DNA of 64,000 nucleotides from Scilla litardierei (lineage: Eukaryota; Streptophyta; Magnoliopsida; Asparagales; Asparagaceae). Positions 21,129 to 30,740 of the stretch are shown one piece after another. The position numbers and the translations under genes are program-made. The DNA is taken from positions 496,001-560,000 of the forward strand of contig CM061139.1 of assembly GCA_030789695.1 (NCBI GenBank). Reading direction: 5' to 3'. Within the stretch, counting starts at the first letter, position 1, and each line of letters opens with the position of its first letter. Below the pieces are notes generated by a model that searched no databases, was not told where the DNA came from, and saw only the letters and a program-made list of their open reading frames with translations.

Positions 21129-22613
21129 CTAGTCAACATGGACAGCAGGAGTAACAGCAGCCTCAGAAGTCTGGACTACTGCGACAGAAGTCTCTGGAGC
21201 ACCGGAAGTGGTGCCAACTCCAGGAGCTGAAGTGGTAGCAGCAGCAGCAGCAGTGGCATCATCGCCACGGGCTAAGGAAGTGACAAGCTCGTCAATCTCC
21301 TCATCGTCCATCTCCTCGGCCTCAGAAACGGAAGGAGGAAGATCAATCCCCATCATACGAGCCATACGACAGACGACCTCCTCAGTACGAGCCAAACGTG
21401 AGTCGTGCTGACGAAGTAGGCGTACGACATCATCTAATGTGGCAGGAGGAGCGGGGGCTGCAGCAGTTGAGGGAGTAGCCTGAGAAGCAGATGCGGTAGA
21501 CCTCTGCACGTGACGAAGCGCCGCTAGAGATTTCTTAACGGCCGTCGCGTTTAGAGGAGTACCCAAGGGACGCTCATCGTCAGGAGGGAGAGGGACTCGG
21601 AAATGACGAAAGACAAGGGTCAGCAGACACGGATATGGAATATACGCAGAATTATTGGTCTTGCGTATACACTCGAAAGATTCCATCTTATCGAGTATTA
21701 CGCGAGCCCAATTAATCTCACAACCCAAGAAAAGAGCGTAAATGAGCTTCAAAAATGGCTGGGGTGGAAGTGAAGATGAGCCGTACTTGGGAAGCAAGCA
21801 CGACTTCAGAATAAGATTCAATACCCATGCATTTGGCTTGAACGACTTCGAAGGAACTCCAATAAAGGCAGGAGGGATCACATGGAAGATGTCTGAAAGA
21901 ACGGACTGATCCAATGAAAATATATCGTCGACGGAAATGTCAGAAGGAAGGAGACCGGACGACGAACAACCAAGTATCTCCCCCAAGATTTCTGCCGTGA
22001 GAACTATAGGAGTTCCCAAGACAGTAGTCTCGATGGAGTGACTCGCATCGTACTGGCCTCGGACACGATTGGCATAGAACAATTTTACCAGACGAGGATA
22101 TGGTTTAGGATTGGCCTTAAGATCGTATCGAAGATAATCAAGGAGACCACTATAGGAGAGGAGGTCAGCTAAGCCAAGGAAATCTGAAAACTGAACATAG
22201 TGCTCCAATAGCATCGGGCAGTGTTCAATACGGTTGTAGGCCACGAGACACATAGGGTCGTCGCGACACAACGATATGTCAACACCACCCGCTGGCATTG
22301 GGCCCTTTCCCTTTGGCTGGCGAGTCCTAGGACGAAGTGGAGGAGTGGGTTCCCTATGGCTAGGCTCATCCTCAGGGATAAACTCAGTATCAGAATCAGG
22401 AGGAGTCGAGGGTGAGTGGAGTATGGCCTTTTTGGACTTAAATTTACGGGGTTTGACAGTCGCCGTCCTCTGCTTCTTCAGAGGAGGCGAAGACGGAGAA
22501 GCTTGAGTAGATTTAGCACGACGCTTGGGCTTAGGTGGATTCCTAGGGTCGGAAGGCCCTACAGACATTGGGGAAGCCCCAGATGAAGCGATAGGGATCC
22601 GCGTCTTTGCCAT
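21129..22613 (-). CDS. accessory ORF downstream of pol (plant-transposon-type domain protein)
   Basis: 494 codons from ATG 22613. Residues 1-110 are Ser/Pro/Lys-rich and basic (PPKPKRRAKSTQ, SPPLKKQRT), looking like a nuclear-localisation-rich, disordered tail. Residues about 125-345 form a globular, Leu-rich domain (YPRLVKLFYANRVRGQ, GTPIVLTAEILGEILGC, FKPNAWVLNLILKSCLLPKY, YIPYPCLLTLVFRHF). It resembles the 'putative plant transposon protein' family found in many plant elements. Residues 380-425 hold a probable short coiled coil (LDDVVRLLRQHDSRLARTEE), and the rest is an Ala/Thr-rich tail. TAG at 21131-21129 is probably a recent nonsense mutation: the same frame continues 60 codons to TGA 20948-20946, and the related copy at 63001 ends at the matching place. 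Function unknown. It sits where SIRE elements carry an 'env-like' ORF, but I see no membrane segment. Confidence 0.85.
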   Translation of the reverse strand: MAKTRIPIASSGASPMSVGPSDPRNPPKPKRRAKSTQASPSSPPLKKQRTATVKPRKFKSKKAILHSPSTPPDSDTEFIPEDEPSHREPTPPLRPRTRQPKGKGPMPAGGVDISLCRDDPMCLVAYNRIEHCPMLLEHYVQFSDFLGLADLLSYSGLLDYLRYDLKANPKPYPRLVKLFYANRVRGQYDASHSIETTVLGTPIVLTAEILGEILGCSSSGLLPSDISVDDIFSLDQSVLSDIFHVIPPAFIGVPSKSFKPNAWVLNLILKSCLLPKYGSSSLPPQPFLKLIYALFLGCEINWARVILDKMESFECIRKTNNSAYIPYPCLLTLVFRHFRVPLPPDDERPLGTPLNATAVKKSLAALRHVQRSTASASQATPSTAAAPAPPATLDDVVRLLRQHDSRLARTEEVVCRMARMMGIDLPPSVSEAEEMDDEEIDELVTSLARGDDATAAAAATTSAPGVGTTSGAPETSVAVVQTSEAAVTPAVHVD

Positions 22614-22935
22614 GATCGTGGCACGACGAGTACAAGCAAGCGATGACGGAAGATCAAATACCCTAATACAAACCCTAGAACTGAAAAAAAAACTGAGATT
22701 AACAAGCCCTAGATGAAAAATCGAAACCCTAGTTCACCTAGAAGTCGAAATCAAGGAGAGCAAACCCTAGAAAAGGAATCGAGACCTAGGAGAGGGAGAT
22801 ATACCTAGGAGGAGTCGGTCGACGGCGGCGGACGTCGGGGATGGCCGGGAAACTGGCCGGAAGTCGAAGGGAAGATGAAGAGTCTCGAGAGGGTTTGGGG
22901 TTTTTGCGGGCTGGAGATGAAAACAACCGACTAAA
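22614..22935 (-). promoter_or_regulatory. 5' leader of the accessory ORF with telo-box-like motifs
   Basis: Between the hairpin array and the accessory ATG the minus strand reads like a plant gene leader. It has pyrimidine-rich runs and four copies of CTAGGGTTT or CTAGGGCTT (near 22671, 22705, 22727, 22762; AAACCCTAG on plus), the telo-box found in leaders of translation-related genes. A T-tract ending CAG near 22680 could be a splice acceptor. No clear TATA box is visible. Promoter activity is inferred. Confidence 0.4.
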
Positions 22936-23312
22936 GTGAGCTTTAGTCGGATGAAAAGCGTTTTAAGTCGGTCGAGATCTGGAAAAGACACATTTGCCCT
23001 AACACACTTAGTCGGTCATAGTTCAAGCACTGACTGACTAGATTACGATCTAGTCGGTCGGTCAATGAGCTTGAACCGACTAAGTTGAAACAGAGGCAAA
23101 CATGGATTTTTAGGGCTAGAATTAGTCGGTCGCAGTATACTCACTGACCGACTAGTTTTCAATCTAGTCGGTCGGTAAGTGTACTATGACCGACTAAAAG
23201 AAGTCAATGACAATAGAGAGCTAAAAGCTTGAACTAGTCGGTCTGAGTTCACTTGCTGACCGACTAGATGAGCATCTAGTCGGTTGACAAGTGAACTGAA
23301 ACCGACTAGAAG
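22936..23312. repeat. second AGTCGGTC hairpin array, internal to the element
   Basis: Three full units of the same design as in the LTR (starting near 23011, 23126 and 23235) and a partial one at 22936-22972. Unit-specific spacers are self-complementary: GTTCAAGC with GCTTGAAC in unit one, GTTCACTTG with CAAGTGAAC in unit three. It lies between the pol end (23586) and the accessory ORF leader. Confidence 0.9.
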
Positions 23313-23585
23313 AGTCCAAACATTGATAAATGATTTCTCTTCACAAACCACTTGGATGAAACATCTTAACACTCTCATTAGTCATCTAATTTACCCCATA
23401 AAACGTCGAAATCTTAAATACGACATTGAAATACGAATTCGAGCACAAATTCAAACATATCACATAAAATTCCCAAAAATTTAATAAATCTAGCATGAAC
23501 GAAATATCGCGAAATATAATAGCATGCAAGATAATTGAATGAAACATGAATCCTATATCTCGGATTCACCCATAATCCCCAATTC

Positions 23586-26500
23586 TCAACGCAACCACAC
23601 AAAGGAGTCCTCCTTTAGGGGTTTCGTGAAAATATCGGCGATTTGCTTTTGGGTTTCAACGTACACTAAAATGATGTCCTTTTTAGCAACATGATCATCC
23701 AAAAAGTGGTGTCGGACATCTATGTGTTTTGATCGGGAATGGTGCACCGGATTCTTTGAAAGACAGATAGCACTTTGGTTATCCACCATGATAGGGCTAG
23801 TATCACAGTGAATACCAAAATCCTTCAAAGTGTGTCTCATCCAAAGAACCTGGGCACAAGCGGCACCGGCGGTAATATATTCCGCCTCGGTGGTTGAAAG
23901 TGATACGGAATTTTGCTTCTTGGAAAACCAAGAGACAAGAGAATTTCCTAGAAAATGGCAAGTGCCACTAGTACTTTTCCTGTCAGATTTGCATCCCGCA
24001 TAATCGGCATCACTGTATGAGACTAACTCATACGTGCTAGACTTTGGATAAAGTAATCCAAAATCAAGTGTATAACTTAGATAACGGAAAATACGTTTTA
24101 CCGCTACTAAGTGAGACTCCTTAGGTTGAGACTGATAACGAGCACATATGCATACGGCAAACATAATATCGGGCCTACTTGCGGTAAGATAAAGTAAACT
24201 ACCTATCATACCTCGATATAGACGAATGTCTACATCCTTACCGCCCGTATCCTTGTCAAGATGCGTAGTCGTGCTCATTGGAGTCTTTTTCCCGGAAGCA
24301 CTTTCCATTCCAAATCGCTTAAGCAACTCCACCGTATACTTCGTTTGGTGGATGAAGATTGCATCGTTCAATTGGCGAATTTGGAGACCTAAGAAATATT
24401 TGAGTTCGCCCATGTGGCTCATCTCAAATTGTTCCTTCATAACATTAGAAAACTCTTCGCAAAGAGTGAAGTTAGTAGCACCGAAAATGATATCATCAAC
24501 ATAAATTTGAACTAATAAAATATCATTATTCGCATGCTTAACAAAAAGTGTAGAATCGGCTTCGCCCATTTTAAAATTCAAATCCAAAAGAAAATTCTTT
24601 AGGCGATCATACCAAGCTCGAGGAGCTTGTCTCAAACCATAAAGAGCTTTCTTTAGTTTAAAAACATGATTTGGAAAATTTTCATTTATGAAGCCCGGAG
24701 GTTGAGAAACGTAAACTTCCTCAACAACATCTCCGTTTAAAAATGCACTTTTAACATCCATTTGAAATAACTTAAAATTTTTATGGCATGCATAAGACAA
24801 TAAAAGTCTAATTGATTCTAATCTAGCTACCGGAGCGAAGGATTCTTCGAAATCGATACCTTCCTCTTGGCGATAGCCTTGAGCAACTAACCGAGCTTTG
24901 TTCCGGACGACGACTTGATTTTCGTCGGTTTTGTTCTTGAAGATCCACTTTGTCCCTATGACGGTGTGGTTCTTCGATGGCAAAGGAACAAGCTCCCATA
25001 CCTCATTCCTCTCGAATTGAATGAGTTCCTCCTCCATGGCAAGGATCCAAGCACTATCTTCGCAAGCTTCAACTATATTCTTTGGCTCTATCGATGAGGC
25101 AAAGGCACAATTGGCGAAGTGGTGGACTTGAGATCTCGTCTTGACACTATCATTAATATTGCCAATGACTTGCTCATGGGGATGGTCGCGTACGGTATGA
25201 AGCCGCTTGGGAATACCTTGATCACTAGGCACATTCTCAACAACTTCATTAGACGGGTTAGTCTCAATAGGATCAATTGAATCAATAGTCTTAGAATTTT
25301 CAAACGAATCACATAAAACATCCATAGAATCATTATCATTTGAAATTCTAGAAGTAGTAAAATTCTCATTAAAAGAGACATGAAGTGATTCCTCGATCGT
25401 AGAGGATCTTTTGTTGTATATCCGGTAGGCTTTGCTACGTGAGGAACACCCAACAAATATCCCCTCATCCGATCTCAGATCAAACTTGTCCAAATTATCA
25501 TATGTGTTTTTAATAAAACATTTTGCGTCGAAAACACGAAAATGTTTAACTTGAGGCAATATACCAAACAACAATTCATAACAAGTTTGTTTGGTGCCGG
25601 GCCTCAAAAGTATTCTATTAAACACATAACAAGCGGTGTGTACCGCTTCCGCCCAAAATTGATAACCAAGTTGACTATCTTCGAGCATAGTGCGAGCACA
25701 CTCCACAAGCGTTCTATTCTTCCTCTCAATAACACCATTTTGAGGAGGTGCGCGAGGGAAAGAAAACGTGTGAGTAATTCCAAGATCATCACAAAAATTT
25801 AAGAAAGACTCATTCTCAAATTCACCCCCATGATCACTACGAATAGTGACAATGGTGGTTCCGATGAGATTTTTTACTTTCTTCACAAATATTGTGAAGT
25901 TTTCAAAAGCTTCATTTTTATTACATAAGAAAAATACCCATGTAAATCTTGAATAATCATCAACGATGACTAGTCCATATCTTGCATTTCCTAAGGAAGC
26001 AACTCTAGTTGGCCCAAATAAATCTAGATGTAATAGCTCTAGTGGCCGTTTCGTAGAAATGCTTTTCTTAGGTTTAAATGAAGATTTAGGAAGCTTGCCA
26101 CGTTGACAAGAATCACAAAAACTTTTCTTTTCAAAAACGAGCTTCGGAAAACCTTTAATGGAATTTAATTTCGAAAGCTTATAAAGTGTTCCAAAGTTCA
26201 CATGTCCAAAGCGTCGATGCCATAAGTGTTGTTCACTTGTGTTGGCAACGAGACATTGTTCATATGACTTAGGAAGATCCAAAATATAAATATCTTTATG
26301 GCGTGTGCCGGAAAATAATAATTTATTATTATCATTTGAAATATGACACAATCCTTTCGCAAAGCTAACTTTGTAACCTTTGTCACAAAGTTGGCTTATT
26401 GAAATAAGATTATGATTTAAACCATTAACTAGATAGACATCACTAATTAAGGGTTTAGAAGGGTTACCCACTTTACCAACACCGACGATTGTTCCGCTCT

Positions 26501-26666
26501 CATTGCCTCCAAATACGACGCGATTTCCATTTGCAATGGGAACCACTCCGGAGAGCAATTGAGCGTCACCCGTCATGTGTTTTGAACACCCGCTATCGAG
26601 TATCCAATTCCCTTTGGAGCTAAATTTAAATTTGTTGCTCCTCTTCTTTTTCTTTTCCTTGAGTAC
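23586..26666 (-). pseudogene. SIRE-like copia Pol: protease, integrase, RT, RNase H
   Basis: Open from just after a TAG at 26669-26667 to TGA at 23588-23586, about 1026 codons; the first Met (26576) lies inside the protease, so it is part of Gag-Pol. Order: protease [14 protein letters not shown]; zinc region [11 protein letters not shown] and CDSCQRGK; integrase [29 protein letters not shown] (D, D, E all present); [39 protein letters not shown]; RNase [43 protein letters not shown]; end [11 protein letters not shown]. All catalytic motifs look intact. The TGA at the end interrupts a short conserved tail (LR-stop-ELGIM). Nonfunctional only because upstream stops separate it from gag. Confidence 0.93.
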
Positions 26667-26726
26667 CTAAAGATAGAAACTTTCATATCATGGTACCCAA
26701 GGTCATTGGGTCCTCAAAAGTTAGAC
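26667..26726 (-). other. cluster of in-frame stops at the gag-pol junction
   Basis: Gag (28961-26721) and pol share one frame, yet four stop codons (TAA, TGA, TGA, TAG) fall within this 60-nt stretch. At least three are explained by single transitions (TGG to TGA twice, CAG to TAG). The stretch is also bounded by AAG|GT and TTTAG|GT, so a tiny intron was considered; 60 nt is below the usual plant minimum. See findings. Confidence 0.6.
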
Positions 26727-28961
26727 CTTTGGAAGCCAAGTCCAATTGGACTTTGACTTCCCCACATAATTTCTACTATGCACAACATCCGAAAAATAAG
26801 CGTTCATATATACTTGTTTTTCATCCATGCTTGTGTCCTTTGGGCTCCAAATAGTGAAAATTTTGGGAGCCATCATCCTATTGGGTACATGCATGCGTTG
26901 TTGGTTTCTACGTGATGCATGTTGTGGATAGGCATAAGGAACATGATGGAATGGTGCACGACGAGAATTATTCATATGATGAGGTGGGTGAACATATGCA
27001 TGTGTGGGAACACGTGCGTGAGGGTGTCTCACATGGTGTGCACGTGCCCGTGAATGTGTAGCATAGAAATCATCATATGTGTGAGACGGTGGAGTAGGAC
27101 GTGTGTTCCTACGTGGCATGGTATTTGTGTACATATAAGCATGCCCCTTCTTTGGAGGTCCACCCAAAGTGGGTTTCTTTCCAAAAGAGGGTGTGGATGA
27201 GGTGGAAGCACCATTGGTAGATGAACTACCAATAGAGTGTTTGCTACCACTCGTAGAGTCACCGGAAGTTGGCCTAACAAAGGTAGTGGCCGCTTTGGAT
27301 GGACATCCCATCGTATACCCCAAACCATTGTGGTGATTGGCCGGAAGTAAGTCACTTAGGATTTTATCCAAATGGTCCTTACCCTTATTGAATCTATTGA
27401 TTCGGCCTAATGTGTTCTCATATTTCTCTTTGAGAGAACGCATAGAAGTATCTAAAGTGGATACTTGCGATGTGAGCACATAAACACGAGATTTGAGATT
27501 CTCGTTCTCAATACTCAAAGTCGAGTTTTGAGAAGTTAAATCCGCTATCCTATGTTCTTCCGGATCATCAATGCTAACATGTTCAAGTTTAGATTTGAGA
27601 TTAACAATCTCATTTCTTAACTCTTCAACAACGGTGTCGTTGTTGGTGATGATAGTCTTAGGCGAGGTTTGAATGCTAGCTAGGTCATCTTTTACTTTAG
27701 TATATCTATTTACTAACTTAGTGTATTTAGACCATAAATGAGAGTTAGCATCCCTAAGATCATTCATAGTTACCTCATCGCCTTCGTCGTCGCTATCATC
27801 GGAGGAGGAAGATCCTTGATCATGCTCCTCTCTTGCCATGAAGCACATGTGCGCTTGCTCCACTTTCTCATCGTTCGACTCTCCGCTTGAGGAATCCTCG
27901 GAGTCGGTGAATGTTGCTCCGACAAGTCCCTTTTTGTACCCCTTTTTGTACTTCTTTGACTTGTCGAACTTCGGCGCCTTCCACTTCTCCTTTTGCTTGT
28001 TTTGAGGACAATCCGCTTTGATGTGTCCTGGCTTATTGTATTTAAAGCACAAAGGTGGAGAGGCGTTAGTAGAAGTAAATTTAGATTTTTGTTTGAAGTT
28101 ACCCTTTCAGAAGAAGCGATTGAACTTCTTTGCCATGAGTGCAATGGATTCCATGTCCATTTCTTCTTCCGAGTCCTCATCATCGGTAGAGGTGGATGAA
28201 GCCGCCTTGAATGCAATCGCCTTTTTCTTAGGCGCATCTTGGTTCAAATAGGACTTCATCTTTTCTTGTAACTTCACCTTGCTATCTTTGCGTACCTTGT
28301 ATGACATCAAAGTACCCATTAGTTGAACTACGGTATATTTGTTCATGTCATTACCTTCCTCGATGGCGAAGGTACGTTTTTCCCAAGAAGAAGGAAGTCC
28401 TTCGATAAGCTTTGAGCACTTCTCCTTTTGAGTGTAGGACTTGCCGAGGGCCTCTAACTCGTTTATTATGTCAACGAAGCGAGCGTAATATTCTTTCATC
28501 TTCTCGCCCTGTTGCATATGAAATATTTCGTAATCTTTGTTTACGACTACGAGTTTAGAGTCTCTTACCCTACTCGTCCCTTCATGAAGAATGAGGAGGG
28601 AGTTCCAAATTTGATATGCACTCTTACATGTGCATATCTTATTGAAGTCCTCGGGCTCCAATGCGCATTGCAAGGCGTTCATTGCCTTAGCATTGCTTAC
28701 CTCCGCGGCGATCTCCGCGGTAGTCCATTTCTCAAAGTCTTCTTCTTCGGGTTCAATGTATTCCTTCATTGTGGTCCTCCATAAGGATGCAATCCGGAGG
28801 AAGGTTTCCATCCGGCATTTCCAGTACCCGTAGTTGGTACCGTTGAAGAATGGAGGCCTCGTAGAGGAATGTCCGTCCATCACCGAAGATGCTCCTTCTC
28901 GGTTCCTGAAGGTGTCATAGTTGGAAGGTGGACGCACGGTCTTGTTGTCGTTGGCAGACAT
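26721..28961 (-). pseudogene. SIRE-like copia Gag, one internal nonsense codon
   Basis: ATG 28961-28959 lies 7 nt past the primer site. Residues 1-230 hold the DUF4219/UBN2 capsid region (PFFNGTNYGYWKCRMETFL, AYQIWNSLLILHEGT, ALGKSYTQKEKCSKLIEGLP). A TGA at 28109-28107 interrupts RFF-stop-KGNFKQKSK, a likely CGA to TGA change. The zinc knuckle follows as CFKYNKPGHIKADC, with the second Cys replaced by Tyr. Then come a Lys-rich linker, an acidic patch (SSSSDDSDDEGDE), a coiled coil (about 27750-27380, ELRNEIVNLKSKLEH) and a His/Arg/Pro-rich tail typical of this lineage. Gag forms the particle and binds RNA; the stop and the Cys change would abolish this. Confidence 0.92.
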
Positions 28962-28967
28962 AGCTAA

Positions 28968-28986
28968 GTATCTGGCTCTGATGCCA
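28968..28986 (-). promoter_or_regulatory. primer-binding site, initiator Met-tRNA type
   Basis: The minus strand reads TGGCATCAGAGCCAGATAC, two bases after the 5' LTR. It matches TGGTATCAGAGCCAGGTTT, the complement of plant initiator tRNA-Met, except at a few positions. Confidence 0.88.
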
Positions 28987-29740
28987 AATGTAATGCCCTA
29001 CAAGCTACTGCACAAGTACTAGAGGGGGGGTGAATAGTACTTTAAAATAACTAGGAGTGTAATTCCAAATTAAATTGCAAACAACTACCAAATCAATTTG
29101 CGAAAGCTTAAATTGAATGACAACAACAAAATTAACAATACAAACAAATGATGTTAATGGGTTCGGATCCACCCAAGTCTCCCCGACTTGTTCCCGGTGA
29201 TCCTACGTCCCAACCACCCGGATCCCCTCCGGATACTTGAGTTAGAAACCCTAACTCAAGATTTCCACTATGAATATCTTGTGAAAAACCTTCACAAGAT
29301 CAAATCATACAACAACGGCAATAGTGAATCCCACAACCCGGGATCACAACCTTCTCTCACAACCGAGAGAATCAACAAGCAATATAAATGAGTTTATATT
29401 GAAATAAACAAACTTACCACAAAATCCTATACCTTGAGTTTTTCTTACCCAATAGGTGAAAGGAAGGATTTGAGGAAGATGAAGTCACCAAGACCTAGCA
29501 CCAAGGAAATGACCAGCAATAGGTGCCTAGGGATGATTTGGAGACTTGGATCAAGCAATAGCTTGAAGAGCTCACCAAGAACAAGCATCTCTCAAGATGG
29601 ATTCTAGATCTAGAAATGAGAGAGAATGGGTTTCTTGTGAGGAAGAGAGCTTTAGATTTGAGTGAGAATAGCTATCTCTTTTGATCTCAATGAATCTCTG
29701 AATGGAAGCTCTAACCTAGATAGAAATGACCTAGGTTCGT

Positions 29741-29750
29741 ATTTATAGGG
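29741..29750 (-). promoter_or_regulatory. TATA box in SIRE-like 5' LTR
   Basis: CCCTATAAAT on the minus strand, the likely start region for genomic RNA of this element. Confidence 0.6.
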
Positions 29751-29801
29751 TCCCATAAAAACAACTTAGGTCATTCTCCAACGGATAGAAATCTGGGAGA
29801 A

Positions 29802-30342
29802 TTAGTCGGTCAAAGAACAATCACTGACCGACTAGTTCATCAACTAGTCGGTCAGTCAAACAGCATGGACCGACTAAGAGAGGAACTGAGAAGAGATAGA
29901 ATTTCAGACCTAGAAATCTAGTCGGTCCAAGAAGACTTTCTGACCGACTAGTTTCACAACTAGTCGGTCAGTCAGTGAACGTAGACCTACTAAGAGGCAA
30001 AATGAAATAGTCTGAATACAAATTGACTTAGTCGGTCCAAGAACAAAAGTTGACCGACTAGATTGTCAACTAGTCGGTCACCAAATGTTCTTAGACCGAC
30101 TAACGATAAACAGTAGCTTAGGAGAAATTTAGCATGAACAGTAAGTCACAACTAGTCGGTCAAAGAAGCATCACTGACCGACTAGTTCACAAACTAGTCG
30201 GTCGGTGAGTCAACGTAGACCGACTAACTGTAAACAGTAAAGTCCAAGAAATTAAGGAATTAAACTAGTCGGTCCAAGAAGAGTTGCTGACCGACTAGAT
30301 CACCATCTAGTCGGTCAGTACTTCTTCTTGTACCAACTAACA
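29802..30342. repeat. hairpin array in 5' LTR (five units)
   Basis: Same five-unit arrangement as 19012-19552 with about 1% change. Nearly all motif copies are intact (one reads gacctact). Confidence 0.93.
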
Positions 30343-30740
30343 TGCACAAACAAGTCCGAATCGAAGCGCGACGCTTCGAGGAAGTTAGAATGAACTTGTA
30401 CTAAGATCCTAGAGCTACGATATGAGCTTTATGAAGTTAGAAACGAAGATATACTCAAGGCTTAACATTCTATATATCGAAGCTAAAAAGACTATAAATA
30501 AAACCTTAATAAATGGTCTTCGAGAGCTTTGATTGATTCTTCATAACTTCCAAAACGGCGCAAGAGCTTCAACGAAGCTTTGGGCATGAATACGAGCTTT
30601 GGGAAGTGTTGAGATGTCGCTTTGAATGTTCTCGTGAATTTGGCGACGATCTCCAATACTGCGCTCACAAATTGTTAGTTCATGGATTATTTATGTTTGC
30701 TCATCATCAAAACCAAATCCGGGGAGTCCAATATTCAACA

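Larger units (their letters stand above)
18199..30740 (-). mobile_element. complete SIRE/Maximus-like Ty1/copia element with accessory ORF
   Basis: 12.5 kb with two LTRs of 1753 and 1752 bp, perfect 5-bp duplication gacac (18194-18198 and 30741-30745), primer site, gag-pol in one frame, and a third ORF downstream of pol. Counting by eye, the LTRs differ at roughly 15-20 sites (about 1%), so the insertion is young; at a rate near 1.3e-8 per site per year this is under half a million years (inference). Gag carries UBN2, CCHC, a coiled coil and a His-rich tail, and pol has [12 protein letters not shown], all pointing to the SIRE/Maximus lineage. In-frame stops in gag, at the gag-pol junction and late in the accessory ORF make it non-autonomous. 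Confidence 0.95.
28989..30740 (-). repeat. 5' LTR of the SIRE-like element (1752 bp)
   Basis: Nearly identical to 18199-19951 (one base shorter). Differences counted include t/c at 30085 (aaatgttc) and a changed motif copy (agacctac near 29983). It carries its own copy of the hairpin array and TATA box and is the promoter for gag-pol. Confidence 0.95.

Noticed and set aside
27029..27355. 108-codon frame on the minus strand
   Set aside because: Shadow of the His-rich gag tail in another frame.
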